Below, piece after piece: positions 8,740 to 19,119 of a DNA stretch of 64,000 bases; within the stretch, counting starts at the first letter, position 1, and each line of letters opens with the position of its first letter. Both the position numbers and the translations under genes were made by a program. The notes under the pieces were generated by a model. That model saw nothing but the letters and a program-made list of their open reading frames with translations, was not told the DNA's origin and ran no database searches. The DNA is from Pomphorhynchus laevis (Eukaryota; Acanthocephala; Palaeacanthocephala; Echinorhynchida; Pomphorhynchidae). The stretch spans positions 1 to 64,000 of the forward strand of contig WNNJ02003776.1 in the NCBI GenBank assembly GCA_012934845.2, in the 5' to 3' direction.

Positions 8740-9339
8740 ATGTATCTGGAATCACAATCAGGTTCCCATGGACTGGCAAACTTCAGTTATAATTCCAATA
8801 CTGAAGAAGGGGGTGCTTCATTATGCTCGAATTATCGACCCATATGTCTCCTACCTGTAGTATATAAAATCATGGAAGGCATAATTCTGAACAGAATTAG
8901 GCCGTTACGGCAAATTCCAACAAGAGAAAATCAAGCTGGATTTAGACCAAATCGAGGATGCATTGATCATATATTCACCCTTCGCGTTCTGATGGATGTC
9001 CGTCAAGAGTATCAACAACCGTTAATATTACTATTTTTGGATTTCGAATCGGCGTTTGACCAAGTTAATCGACTATTCATCTGGAAGCTCCTCCATACCT
9101 TAGGCATTCCTAAACACCTGTGTGAACTTATCGGTGCAATGTATGAAAATATTGTGTCAGTCGTGCGCGAATACGGTTGTACTGGAATTCCGTTTCCTGT
9201 CAGTACAGGCGTTCGACAGGGGGAGTACTATCACCAAAACTATTCAACATTCTCATCGATCATCTCCTATGGGAAACGCTCGACCTGCACAGTGAAGGTA
9301 TACGCCTGCATCCGAGCAATATGCTGCTTTCTGATCTGA
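8740..9339 (+). CDS. LINE reverse transcriptase, fingers and palm
   Basis: Shows SNYRPICLLPVVYKIMEG, GFRPNRGCIDHIFTLR, LLFLDFESAFDQVNR (motif A) and STGVRQG. After VRQG the frame is lost at a run of five G; GGVLSPKLFNILIDHL and YANDVVVLSE (motif C, with Asn replacing the first Asp of YADD) follow in the frame that starts at 9,177. The YAND change would impair catalysis. Confidence 0.85.
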   Translation: MYLESQSGSHGLANFSYNSNTEEGGASLCSNYRPICLLPVVYKIMEGIILNRIRPLRQIPTRENQAGFRPNRGCIDHIFTLRVLMDVRQEYQQPLILLFLDFESAFDQVNRLFIWKLLHTLGIPKHLCELIGAMYENIVSVVREYGCTGIPFPVSTGVRQGEYYHQNYSTFSSIISYGKRSTCTVKVYACIRAICCFLI

Positions 9340-9545
9340 CGTACGCGAATGATGTAGTCGTACTGTCAGAATAATTTGAGGATGCGCAACGTACAGCAAC
9401 CCGCTGTGGCGAGACAGCAAATAAATATGGGTTATTCCTTAACTTACCGAAATGTAAACTACTCGCCATAAACTCCCCTCCGTGCTCAGTTATTATTGAT
9501 GGTATAACTATTGAACAGGTACAATCTTTCACCTATCTTAGATCA

Positions 9546-9824
9546 GTGTTTTCCGTAGACTGCCGATGTGACTACGACATTCGAAGCCGGATAATAAAGG
9601 CTGGTTTCGCCTTTTCGCGTCTAAACTCCCTCTGGCGTGATAATAATGTATATATTAAAACAAAGATCCGAATATATTCGTCTATTGTTCGTCCAGTACT
9701 ACTGTATGGATCCGAGTGCTGGCGTGAAAAACTTACAACAAATAATCAACTTGCTGTTTTTGAGCGACGATGTCTACGTAGAATTGCAAAAGTCAATCCA
9801 CTCGATCATGTATCGAACGCATAA
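9546..9824 (+). CDS. LINE RT C-terminal region
   Basis: Contains CRCDYDIRSRIIKAGFAFSR, RPVLLYGSECWRE and FERRCLRRIAKVNPLDHVSN, the post-RT block typical of SR2-like RTE elements. In the second copy the same frame stays open further, into DLIRKNRLRYLGHVLRM. Confidence 0.8.
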   Translation: MFSVDCRCDYDIRSRIIKAGFAFSRLNSLWRDNNVYIKTKIRIYSSIVRPVLLYGSECWREKLTTNNQLAVFERRCLRRIAKVNPLDHVSNA

Positions 9825-10219
9825 GTGTATTCTTGATGTTCACTCGACGTCTCCGTGTCTGATTTGATTCGGAAAAATAGACTGCGCTATCTTGGCCATG
9901 TACTTCGGGTGCAAAGAGGTAGAGACTCCCAAATTTATCCCTGTACTTGGACCCGGAAGAATCCTGGCGACGACCCAGATGCGGTGTTCGTAAGAATCTA
10001 AAGAGAACGATCGAATACGATGCCAAGAAAATACTATTCAGCTACTCGAACATTGGCTGGCGGAGATTTAAAAGAAGATGGAGACAAAAACTGGAAATGG
10101 TGGCTCAGAATCGATTGTCCTGAACTCATTTTGCTACTTCACTTTGAATTGACTTTATTTTCGTCTTCTTGATGTTGTAACTCACGATCTGTAGGGTCTA
10201 GTGGTTTAATAATAAATAA

Positions 10220-10229
10220 ATATAACATA
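10220..10229. repeat. target site duplication of RTE-like LINE (right)
   Basis: atataacata, matching 6,827-6,836. Confidence 0.7.
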
Positions 10230-10330
10230 AAATACAAGAAAACACAAACAATTGGTAATTCACAGGAAATTCATTGCAATCAAAAGAAAACATAATACAA
10301 ATTAAACAATTAAACAATATAATTGAAAAT
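10230..10330 (-). mobile_element. inverted PLE tail, right half (resumes after LINE)
   Basis: Continues the tail broken at 6,836. attaaacaattaaaca and ggtaattcacag pair with the + strand tail at about 10,790-10,870. Confidence 0.75.
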
Positions 10331-11042
10331 GGCTTCTTTAAGCACAAACCAAAAAGGACCCTCGTTGTGTAGTTTACAGCATCACATGCTCCTTGTGTGA
10401 GAAATTATATGTTGGACAGACTCGTCGTCACCTACGAGAGAGGCTTCTTGAACATGAACGTATATGTGCACACACAGGAATAGTTAAATATGCCGTTTCA
10501 CAACATGTTTGGTAAGCTGGTCACTGCCTGAATATTAACTCTGCAAAGATTGAGTTGGTTCAACCTCATCTAGAAACTAGGTTTGCCTTGTAGTCAATTG
10601 ATTAAATTCTATGGGCATAAATGTTTAGAGGACAGCACTGGAGGTTATGATTTATGCTTGCATTGCTGTTTTGCATTGTTTTGTCTTTTTTGTATTTTGG
10701 TTTTTATACCAAAATATTTTATATTTTAGTTGTCCTTATATATTATTTTGATCTAATTTAAATTTATTTCGTAGTTGATTTTATTTTCTCTGACATTTCA
10801 ATTGTAGTGTTTAATTGTTTAATTTGTATTATATGTGTTCGTGAATTACTATTTTTTGTTTTGTTGGTTTTTATATATTCTTCTTATATTTTTGATTGTA
10901 AATAATACTCGTTTCTGCTCAGTGTAGTTTTGTTTTTATTTTATTCTTTGAACTAACCGATATGTAGCTATTTTTCTGAAATGGTACAAAAATGCACAAA
11001 GTTGCTACTGATAAATTCCTGATGATGAAAATAGTTGTGTTT
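10331..11042 (+). mobile_element. Penelope-like element, GIY-YIG and tail
   Basis: 5'-truncated PLE. The nuclease is at 10,365-10,640 and a long T-rich tail runs to about 11,042. The tail is the partner of the inverted arm at 6,676-6,836 plus 10,230-10,330, so the whole was a head-to-head PLE pair before the LINE inserted. Confidence 0.75.
10366..10640 (+). pseudogene. PLE GIY-YIG endonuclease remnant
   Basis: No long open frame, but translation shows CVVYSITCSLCEKLYVGQTR followed by RHLRERLLEHER and KYAVSQHVW. This is the GIY-YIG motif pair (VYSI / YVG), the conserved Arg and the paired Cys of PLE nucleases. A stop follows HVW, then weak similarity (GHCLNINSAKIE). No RT precedes it. Confidence 0.75.
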
Positions 11043-11345
11043 ACGGGCTCTGAAATGGTCCCAGCATCTGTCATTGAATGGAAACACTCAAGTACGCCTT
11101 TGGGGTACTTGGGCTATATTGGGATTAGTCTTCTTTTCCAGAGGACGTCCCCAGAGCAAAGACTAAGGTTTCACAAGCACCTTATATCGAGATTACCGAC
11201 CATAGTCCGCCCCGACTGGACTCTGATGGGGGTGAGATACGCCGAATGCTTAAGTAGGAAGGCGGCGCGCTGGTGCGGCTAGAGGCATAGATCCCTTGGA
11301 CCTGAGGCTGTGTGATGTGAAAAAGATACAAGATTTGGCGAGGAT
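11043..11345 (+). mobile_element. LINE family C, 3' end fragment
   Basis: The translated SPEQRLRFHKHLISRLPTIV block and RKAARW match PPEQRLRFLKLLVSRLSNIV and RKAACW in the longer minus-strand family C LINE near 28,770-29,040. Upstream parts are absent; typical 5' truncation. Confidence 0.7.
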
Positions 11346-11365
11346 AAGAACAACGAAGTACGCTA

Positions 11366-14110
11366 TACTTACTAAATACATGTTTTGTTTTTGTTCGATT
11401 TCCCATTTATCGGTTGTTTGGTTAAGAAAAAGCTTTATTATATCAAATAAATCCTTATTAGTTTTGTTGTAAACTATGAATAAACCTTTTTCGATTTTGC
11501 TAAAATAGAGTTTTTAACGAAATGTTGGCGTATTTGAGACTTTTAGTCAAAGAGGGAAAGGGGATATCTGTTCTGTGTGCGTATGCTCCCAACATCGGGA
11601 TACACAGCCTTCGTGGAAGATCTTCAGACTCTGCTTGATAGTACTCCTATTGGAGATTCCCTCGTTCTATTGGGTGAATTCAGTGCTCATGTTGGTAGCG
11701 ACAGTAGCACTTGAAAGGGAGTGTTGGGGAGGAAAGGACTCTCTAATCTGAATGCGAGTGGTGTTGAATTTGGCACTTTTGTTCTCGTAGCAATTTGTAC
11801 ATAACCAACACCCTGTTTGAACATAAAGAGATCCATTGATGCCAAAGGAATAAGGATCCTCTCAATCAAAGATCAGTGATCGATTTTGTAAGTTGCATCT
11901 GATCTACGACGTTATGTTTTGGAAACTCGTGTGAAGAGTGGAACTGAGCTATCAACCGATCACTACCTTGTAGTTAGTAAACTTCGATGGACGGATCGGA
12001 TGCTAGACAAGCCTAGTAAACCCAAACGTTGTGTTAGGGCGTGCTGTGAGCGTCTAGCAGATGTTTCTGTCGAAGTACGTTTTTCTGGCTACATCCGGGA
12101 GGACTTCTCTCGGTTGTCAGAAGAGGTGAAGAGCATTGATCATGAATGGGAGATGTTCAGATCCTCGCTTGACAAAGCAAATGTGAAAAGTTGTGCCTCG
12201 AAGGCCTTAGGTGTTTGTCGCGGAGGAAATACTCGAACTGCTTGGTGGACATCAACAGTAGAAGATTTTGTCCAACAGAAGAAGCTGGCTTATAAGGCAA
12301 CATTGTCAGATAAATCAGTGAAGCTGTAGATAAGTACCGAAGGGCAAATAGAGCTTTAGCTCGATCAGTTACCGGAGCGAAAAAGGCGGCTTGGGAGAAG
12401 TTTGGAGAGCATTTAGAACTTGATTATAGGTAATCTTCGAAGATGTTCTGTAGGACGATCAGGAACCTTCGTGTTGGAGAGCATAAAACTCCTCAAACTC
12501 TCTCTATGACAAGAGAGGATATATGCTACCTGACATTGAAGAAATTCTTAGTTGTTGGAAAGAGCATTTTAGGAGTCTCCTTAATCCTATGGAAATGCCT
12601 CCTCTTGTGGAAGTAGAACCTTTAGAACCAACGGAAGAACTCATCTCTTTGTAAGAGGTCATTGCTGTTTTTAAAACACTTCGTAATGGCAGTCTTCTGG
12701 AGTAGAGAGATTCGACCTTAAGCTTTGAAAGCTCTCTACTGTTTTGGCATGAAGTGACTAACACGGATCTTTAATGTTGCATTGAAGTCGGGCAAGGTTC
12801 CTAGTGAGTAGCGAACTGAGGTGGTGCTACCGATCTTTAAGAAATGTAACCGAAGAGTGTGTTCCAATTATCGAGGCATTACTCTTCTTAGCCGAACTGT
12901 AAAGCTATTTGCTGGGATACTTAAGTCAAGGATACGGCATATAGTTGAGGGACAGTTGCAAGAAGAACAATGCGGCTTTAGTCCAGGTTGCGGAACTACG
13001 AATCAGCTCTTTACTCTCTCAACTATCCTTGAACAATCTTGGTAGTTCACTCAACCGGTCTACATGTGTTTTGTAGATTTGGAGAAGGCGTTCGACCGAG
13101 TTCCGATAGAGAGGTTGTGGGAGGTACTAAGTATGTATGGAGTACCACACTATCTTCGGGTAGCTGTTGCTTTTCTTTATGAACAAAGTATGAGTTGTGC
13201 TGGTGTTCTAGGTAGGAAGTCTGAATCATTTCTAGTAGGCGTTGGGTATCGTCAGGGTTTTCCTTTGTCTCCACTTTTGTTCCTTGTTTACACGGACAAA
13301 ATTTCGAGACGGGCTGCTCTGACGGATGTCAATCTTCAGTTCGGTTCCATCAGGATACCATCTCTGTTTTTTACAGATTGCGTTGTATTGTTGGCTTCTT
13401 GTCCTGAAGACTTACAAAGTCTACTAGATCGATTCACGATGGAATGCTAAATGGAAGGGATGTTGGTTAGTACCTACAAAACTCTCTCTATGTGTTCGTC
13501 TCGGATTCAGGTGCCAATGTCAATCCGGATTGGGGAAAAGGTTCTTACTGATGTAAAGAATTTCAAGTATCTTAGGGTATTGTTCTCGAGTGACGGCAGG
13601 AACATAAAGGAAATTGAGAAGCGGATTTTTGCAGCTAACGCAGCGATGCGTTCTTTGTACAGATCTGTCGTGGTAAAGCGGGAGTTGAGTCTTTGGGCGA
13701 AACTTTTGGTTTACCACGCAATTTTCGTTCCTATCTGAACCTATGGTCATGAGCTTTGGGTTATGACCAAAGGATAATATCTCGGATAGAGGCGACCGAA
13801 GTAAGGTTTCTTCGCAGTGTGGTCGGTTTTAGCCTTAGAAATAAGGTTAGGAATTCGGTCATCAGGGAGGGACTCGGAGTAAAGTCGCTGCTTCTCCACT
13901 TCGAAGAAAGTCAGCTAGGACACTTCCTGAGGATGTCTGGGGATCGCCTTCCTCGGAGGGTTTTCCAGGCCGGACTCTTGATAGAGACCTCGAGGTAGAC
14001 CTCGATACCGGTGGAGAGATCAAATCTCGAAACTGGCCGAAGACTGCCTTGGGGTATCTGAAAGAGAACTCTGGTCTGTCGGTCATGATCGAAATGTCTT
14101 AGTGTTTGGT
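11366..14110 (+). mobile_element. LINE family B, decayed
   Basis: APE-type LINE. At 11,640-11,700 lies the GDSLVLLGEFSAHVG endonuclease motif. At 12,840-13,440 are the RT blocks NYRGITLLSRTVKLFA, EEQCGFSPGCGTTNQLF, MCFVDLEKAFDRVP, GYRQGFPLSPLLFLVY and FFTDCVVLLAS (motif C degraded from FADD). At 13,450-14,000 is the C-terminal block FKYLRVLFSSDGRNIKEIEK. The closest relatives I recall are abundant fish and invertebrate LINEs with the phrase LYRSVVVKRELS; clade assignment (RTE-like versus another APE clade) is uncertain. Several stops and frameshifts. Confidence 0.75.
13064..13450 (+). CDS. LINE family B reverse transcriptase core
   Basis: 128-residue open segment. MCFVDLEKAFDRVPIERLWE contains motif A Asp, GVGYRQGFPLSPLLF is the motif B region, and IPSLFFTDCVVLLASC replaces the catalytic FADD. 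The Asp loss and the truncated frame mark it as dead. Confidence 0.75.
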   Translation: MCFVDLEKAFDRVPIERLWEVLSMYGVPHYLRVAVAFLYEQSMSCAGVLGRKSESFLVGVGYRQGFPLSPLLFLVYTDKISRRAALTDVNLQFGSIRIPSLFFTDCVVLLASCPEDLQSLLDRFTMEC

Positions 14111-14344
14111 TCGTGCACTGCCTGCACGACCCGACACCCAGACCAGTGGTTAACAGGCAAAATCTTGTGTACTATGTGCAATATGTAATATGTGAAGGCA
14201 AAATCTGGTGTAATGTGTTTTTCCTTGTCGAGAAATTGTTGTTGTAAAATGAAATTTTGATTGTTTAGCTGTTTTTTGAGCATCTTTGATAATATATTTT
14301 ATATTACAAATTTAAATATTTGATACTGATCCATTATTGATAAA

Positions 14345-14512
14345 TAATTATTGGAGCTGGATCAAAGGAAAGAAGAATTTTTTTGATATGTCGCTAACTA
14401 CTCTTAGCATATTCAGAAAATTACAGTAATTTTCTGAATATGCTAACAGAAGTTTGCGAAATATCAAAAACAATTTCTTCTTTCCTTCGATCCATCTCCA
14501 GTAATTATTTAT
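14345..14512. repeat. foldback upstream of host exon
   Basis: Arms of about 75 bp. aaattactgtaattttctga sits at the centre, flanked by agcatattcagaaaatta / taattttctgaatatgct and by outer arms around ggaaagaagaa / ttcttctttcc. The arms carry mismatches. It is 93 bp upstream of the host exon at 14,605, so it lies in the preceding intron. Confidence 0.8.
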
Positions 14513-14604
14513 TTAAAACTTAATTTAAAAGTTAATAATTCTAATATATTTATGTATTTTTAACGACTGTCTTCTAAAAGCCATTTTAATCATGCATCTT
14601 ATAG

Positions 14605-14813
14605 GTCAATCGGTATTCACCTATTGCCTTCTTTTGCTAACATCATCACCGTTGTTTATACGAAAAGTGATTCTAAATAACGAAAAACGCATATGCCTGT
14701 TAACCTGGTTCAAATCTCATCTTATAAGATATGCATTTCTAGGATTTTTGGAAGTTGAGGCTAACTTCTTAGCAGTAAAGGCATACGCGTACACATCGGT
14801 TGTCAGTGTACAG
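14605..14813 (+). CDS. SLC35F1/F2-like transporter, exon a
   Basis: Exon of a solute carrier family 35 F1/F2-like membrane protein (DMT superfamily, ten-helix fold; substrate not predicted from sequence). It encodes QSVFTYCLLLLTSSPLF, then RYAFLGFLEVEANFLAVKAY. The latter aligns with human SLC35F2 [20 protein letters not shown]; the VEAN motif is the family signature. Acceptor: tcttatag before 14,605, phase 2 (two bases complete a split codon). Donor: CAG|gtatgt at 14,814, phase 0. The upstream exon, with the LGQ-type helix, was not found. Frame and splice sites are intact, so the gene looks functional. Confidence 0.82.
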
Positions 14814-14856
14814 GTATGTATTTCTTGAATTGCTCTCGTTACTTTAAATTTTCAAG

Positions 14857-15022
14857 ATTTTAGATAGCTGCACGTTACCTGTTATATTCGTACTATCAAT
14901 GATACTGCTGAAACGTCGTTATTATGTCATCCACTACATAGCATTGACAAGTACTATTATCGGAACCTCAATGTTAATATACTTTGATCACTCATTAAGC
15001 AAAGCAAACGCAAATTCTACTG
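14857..15022 (+). CDS. SLC35F1/F2-like transporter, exon b
   Basis: Encodes ILDSCTLPVIFVLSMILLK, then RRYYVIHYIALTSTIIGT, matching human LLDCFGIPVLMALSWFIL and RYRVIHFIAVAVCLLGVGT. The preceding intron is 43 bp. The acceptor is ttttcaag; the later ttttag at 14,859-14,864 would break the frame, so the earlier AG was chosen. Donor: ACTG|gtaaat at 15,023, phase 1. Confidence 0.85.
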
Positions 15023-15073
15023 GTAAATTATTTCAATGATTCACATTTAATCTAATTGATTTTCATTCTGCAG

Positions 15074-15242
15074 AAGGTAGTGTGCCGAGCAAAGCCTATA
15101 TCGGTAATATCATGATGGCAGCAGCTGCTTCTATATATGGATTAACGAACGTACTACAGGAAATGATACTCCGAAAACGACCAACTGTCGAATACATATT
15201 CTCGTTATCGTTATGCACATGCATTATATCCAGTATGCAAAC
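15074..15242 (+). CDS. SLC35F1/F2-like transporter, exon c
   Basis: Encodes YIGNIMMAAAASIYGLTNVL, then QEMILRKRPTVEYIF and CIISSMQT. Human: [35 protein letters not shown] and TIISGIQL. Acceptor ttctgcag after a 51-bp intron. The donor is AAAC|gtgtgt at 15,243, phase 2, chosen because it alone keeps phase with the next exon; the alternative gtaaac four bases on does not. The following intron is about 12.4 kb. Confidence 0.82.
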
Positions 15243-15411
15243 GTGTGTAAACCCATTGTTGTGGATTACTCTAGTTGATTATTTGAAATTTTATAATTGT
15301 TTAAAGCAATTGCTTATCCTAGTTCTTAGAAGAACAAAACGTTGAGCATAGGCTATTGCTCCAATAAATATCCACATGCAAAATAAAACGTAATTTTAAA
15401 GATACATGAAG

Positions 15412-15579
15412 AATCTGTTTTTAGGCATTATTAATTATCCACACGAGAACAATTTGTAAGTGTAAATTGTAACAACGTTTCGATCAATCACAGTGACCCT
15501 TTTCTGAAAAGGGTCACTGTGATTGACCGAAACGTTGTTTTTCTCGTGTGGATAATTAATAATGCCTAAAAAACAGATT
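15412..15579. repeat. 168-bp foldback (MITE-like)
   Basis: The ends aatctgtttttaggcatta / taatgcctaaaaaacagatt are inverted. The centre is a near-perfect palindrome around cccttttctgaaaaggg. The arms also share cacacgag and aacaacgtttcg / cgaaacgttgtt. The inner CGAAACGTT recalls the PLE tail end, but CUGANGA is missing. It lies in the third identified intron. Confidence 0.85.
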
Positions 15580-16393
15580 ACATGGCACACGAATGTAATA
15601 TTATAACAGAATACATGAAGAATGTAGTTTTAGAATAAAGATCATCGTGGAAGCAAGACTTAAAGTCGCTGAAGATTAATAATTGAATATTTATGACAAT
15701 GAAGTATAAATTGATAATCAATGTAAAATTTAATTGCGAGAAAACTAAATGAATAATTAAATATTTTAAAGCAAAATAAAAAATATTAAATATTATAGAG
15801 CAAATATTTATATTAATTTATAATAATTTTTATATCTATATTAATTTTACAATAATATTTATTACAAAACATAACATACAGCGGGAATTCAACCCATTTC
15901 AAATATACATACTGTTTATGGTTTTTTCACAGTTACAAATTATCATTACAAATCACACTTTATCAACATCCTAGCGAAGGAACTGATGATTGTCAGTATT
16001 CCTTGTGTTTTCGCCGGTCTGTTGATCTTTTCTTGGGGAGGTTCTTCTTTTAGCTCGCAGTGTCATTGATACACACTTAGCGATCGCTGTTGATATTTTG
16101 CAACGAATTTTAGCTATGCAGTCTGAATAAGATGTCTTTCTTTTAAGTGACATTATGGTTGCGGTCTTTCTAAATACAATGTCGGCTGCTTTCACAATTC
16201 CACCAGTTGTCGAGATTATTATCGGATGAAAGGACGCGTTTTCTACTTTAGTGATTCTTTCAGCGATTTTATTGATTTTCCTCGATTTATGGTATTGGAA
16301 TGGATCTGACATACGATGCTAAGCATAAGACGGAGCCAAAGTATTGTATATGCATACGTCCATGTAGGACCGGTCCGTAATATGTCCAAACAA

Positions 16394-17041
16394 TCATGTA
16401 CAGTTGATATCCGAGCGTGCATATCTATCTCGTGTGGTCGTTGACTTTTCTAAGATGACATTAGCGAGAATCGGAGTGAGTTGTGGTTCTAATTGAACAT
16501 CATGACATGTTTCCCGTAGCATGTTCCCCATCTCAATTGTCATTGCATTGTGTCGTATGAAAGTATGGCATGTTGATTTGCACGAAAGTGCATGTGGAAT
16601 ATCGAAATCTTGACCACAATTGCATTTAGAGGGTTCGGATTGATTTTTCCAGTTGTATCTGGCAGCAAGGGCATCTCTGAATTCGTTCGTGTTCACAAAT
16701 AATTTATTGTCTAAGTTTCTTTGGTCAAGCCAAGCTGAAGAGCCGATCCTACTTGCGTTTTCGATGATCGTCAAAAGTTCGTCGGAGGCGGATTTCAAAT
16801 CATCTCTGACCTGGTGGATCCTGTTTTGTTTATCGGCTTTAATTTCCTGACGAATGAGATCCTGAATTTTTTCGGCTTTCATACCTCCGATTTCCTGCAT
16901 TGCAGGCTCGCTAACTGAGAGTGAATAATTGTATTCTTGTGCAGCACCTCGACAGGGGTCTATTATGTTCAGTCCTCCATGGTTTCTTGGCATCGAGATT
17001 ATTTTTTCAATATGTTCACTTCCAACTTGATAATGCATCAT
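16394..17041 (-). CDS. family U LINE post-RT region with Cys/His motif
   Basis: 215 residues. ISMPRNHGGLNIIDPC opens the block, FRDALAARYNW follows at ~135, and CNCGQDFDIPHALSC-x-STCHTFIRHN is a conserved C-C-H-C-like motif that in related elements precedes the C-terminal nuclease. The nuclease continues after 16,394 in another frame as SRKINKIAERITKVENASFH. Confidence 0.7.
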   Translation of the reverse strand: MMHYQVGSEHIEKIISMPRNHGGLNIIDPCRGAAQEYNYSLSVSEPAMQEIGGMKAEKIQDLIRQEIKADKQNRIHQVRDDLKSASDELLTIIENASRIGSSAWLDQRNLDNKLFVNTNEFRDALAARYNWKNQSEPSKCNCGQDFDIPHALSCKSTCHTFIRHNAMTIEMGNMLRETCHDVQLEPQLTPILANVILEKSTTTRDRYARSDINCT

Positions 17042-17510
17042 ATCAGGCAGTGTGAGGTTGAAAAGTAGCTCGCGTAGATGCTCATACCAGGAGTATTATG
17101 TCTCACAAGTTCGTTTTATATACGGGAGCTTATGCTGTAGCGCTTTGACCAAGAGTAAGTATAACGCAAATGCTTCGTGATTTGTGATTTCATGAAGTCG
17201 TGAGTGTTCATTGCATTTCATCAAGATCGCCTCTTCGCATTTTATCTTCATGTATTCCTTTGATCCGATGAAGCTTCCCAAATAATTCACACCATCTGAT
17301 TTGATTATGATGTCCTTCAGTTTTGTCTCAGAAATTTCATCCAGTCTCGATTCGTTTTTTATAAGGAGTACGCATTTGGAAGGGTTGATATGAAAGCAGA
17401 ATTTAGGACCAATTCGAATTATCTCTTTCCATGTTGCTTCGAGATCAGTTATCGTTCCTACACAGGCACAGTCGTCCGCGTGCCATTTTTGGATTGTCCC
17501 CTTCGAAACG

Positions 17511-17795
17511 TTATGTAGTCTCGTAATTAGTGGCAGGGTGGCTAAGGCAAAAGGCGGCCATTGATAGGGGGTCATCCTGGGTGAATCCCTCATCGGATCT
17601 TAGCGTTTCTCCACCAACTAATAGTTCGTTGGGTTTTCCGTAGGATTTTAGTAAGATTTTCTCCATTTCGGGGCATGTATATTTTATGTTTGCCAGCGCT
17701 AACTTTCGGTTTATGTTGTTAAATGCGTTTTTAGCATCGATCAAGAGGATATTCATATCATCACGCTGCATGAATGCTTTTCGGATCAAGTGCAC
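17511..17795 (-). CDS. family U LINE reverse transcriptase, palm A and B
   Basis: MNILLIDAKNAFNNINRKLA carries motif A Asp. GFTQDDPLSMAAF is motif B, with QDD replacing the usual QGD. Motif C lies just downstream (HADDCACVGT, at ~17,480) in another frame. Broken into short frames. Confidence 0.7.
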   Translation of the reverse strand: MHLIRKAFMQRDDMNILLIDAKNAFNNINRKLALANIKYTCPEMEKILLKSYGKPNELLVGGETLRSDEGFTQDDPLSMAAFCLSHPATNYETT

Positions 17796-18739
17796 AGCAA
17801 TTTATGTCCCGCATTTCTGACCGACACACAATTGAGTGTACCCGCACACTGAGAGTAGATCGCCGGAGATCTGTGTGAGAATTACGCGTCCAATTATTCT
17901 CCGAAGGGCTTCACCAATGGCAATCGGTCTGACTCCAGGCCTCTGATCTAACTGAAGCAGGCGACATGCTGTGTATGCTCTCAATATGCGAGGGTCGACT
18001 TCTTCAGTGGCGATTTGGATTGTGAAGTCGCATATTGATTTGGTTAATTCTTCAGATGCCTTCCCGTGTGCTGTTAAGAACTTGTGCCAGGCCTTCATGT
18101 CATCTCTGGAAGGACCTGCCGATCAGCTCATTTGTCTCGATGTTGCTGTTATATCTTGGGGTTGGAGGGAATAGAATCTTATGTCATGATGTTCCTTGGC
18201 GCCATGTAGGGTATTCTTCAATACGTATGCAGGATCTGCTGGTGCAGCGCTTGGATGCAGTTCGTGGAGAATATTTCTTACGGATCTCTCTTTGAGCATC
18301 GAGTCAATCGAAAGAATACCGCCGGGCGGTCTGACTAGATATCTTGATGCTGTTGCGATTCGCCCATTTTTCACGAAACTTATGATTCTTTTGGTGGCAT
18401 CAATTTTCTTTTGGTTTTTAATAGTATCTAGCGAAGCCAATTTCATTGTCTGAATGTTTCTGGCTTTATTCATCAGCTCTTCACGTCAATTCATCTTCCA
18501 CAGTTTGATTCTCCTCTCCAATGATATTCTAACGAGGCTTATTTTTATAGTTGCAATTCTCTGTAGGATGAGTTGACACGACCGTTACCTGTTGCAAGGG
18601 ATCGTAGTCTGGCTTATCGCTGTTGAAGTCTTTGAAGCATGCCGCTATCATATCTGGGGATTCTTCGGTTGCGTTGAAGCCGGGCAGGTCGAATGAATTC
18701 GGTATACAGTTTATCACTTCCTCAAATGCTTCTTGATGA

Positions 18740-19114
18740 TTAAAAGGCCTTTTGGTTAGTGTCAAGGTTCTGAGCCATTGAATCATGTTGTGAAGTCTCG
18801 TTGCGACCGTTGTCATGCGCCACGAGTGTAGCTTGATTAGTAGGGCCATTTTTGAATTGGCTGGCTGAGCAGTTGGTACATGGCCGTCCTGCTTCGACGC
18901 AGCGGCATTGGTCCCCTAAGAAATGATGCCTGTTTTTGCACCCATCTGCTCTGCAGTTGACGCATTTTCTGCCAGCCTTAACGCATTTGCACCCTTTGCA
19001 AACAGCGGCAGGTCCATTGCAGGTGCAGCAGAGGTTATGATTAGATGGCTTCCCACGAACCATTCTGATCGAGATTGGGTTCGCAGGCGATTGCGTATTT
19101 AAGTGTAGTATCAC
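18740..19114 (-). CDS. family U LINE Cys-rich N-terminal domain
   Basis: 124 residues with CCTCNGPAAVCKGCKCVKAG, then RKCVNCRADGCKN, then CRCVEAGRPCTNC: about 17 Cys in 70 residues, arranged as two similar halves. This recalls CXC (tesmin-type) DNA-binding repeats. In the element it would be a nucleic-acid-binding domain ahead of the RT. The end of the frame overlaps a second frame, so the natural join to the RT is lost. Confidence 0.65.
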   Translation of the reverse strand: MILHLNTQSPANPISIRMVRGKPSNHNLCCTCNGPAAVCKGCKCVKAGRKCVNCRADGCKNRHHFLGDQCRCVEAGRPCTNCSASQFKNGPTNQATLVAHDNGRNETSQHDSMAQNLDTNQKAF

Positions 19115-19119
19115 TTAAA

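Larger units (their letters stand above)
6837..10219 (+). mobile_element. RTE-like LINE, copy 1, near full length
   Basis: 3.38 kb element bounded by the 10-bp duplication atataacata. A ~220-bp GC-richer 5' UTR starts tgctcggggcctagctaggg. Next come the AP-endonuclease and RT regions, and a short 3' UTR ending gtttaataataaataa, a simple A/T-rich tail. The protein most resembles SR2/RTE elements of flatworms in its NVRTLSQPAQ, AYGPTN and CLRRIAKV motifs. A second copy lies reversed at 19,515-22,302. The frame breaks at a C7 and a G5 run, both shared by the two copies. Confidence 0.85.
15960..19115 (-). mobile_element. LINE family U, near complete, decayed
   Basis: Minus-strand order is: a Cys-rich N-terminus (19,114-18,740); a linker with RPPGGILSIDS (~18,310); RT blocks LDQRPGVRPIAIGEALRRII (~17,940), LLIDAKNAFNNINRKLAL (~17,730) and DEGFTQDDPLSMAAF (~17,580); the post-RT block GGLNIIDPCRGAAQEYNYSL (~16,980); CNCGQDFDIPHALSC (~16,600); and a C-terminal region with IISTTGGIVKAADIVF. 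There is no AP endonuclease. A C-terminal restriction-like nuclease with Cys/His motifs fits the early-branching LINEs (R2-like, possibly the Utopia group; the name is from memory). Multiple stops and frameshifts. Confidence 0.72.
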
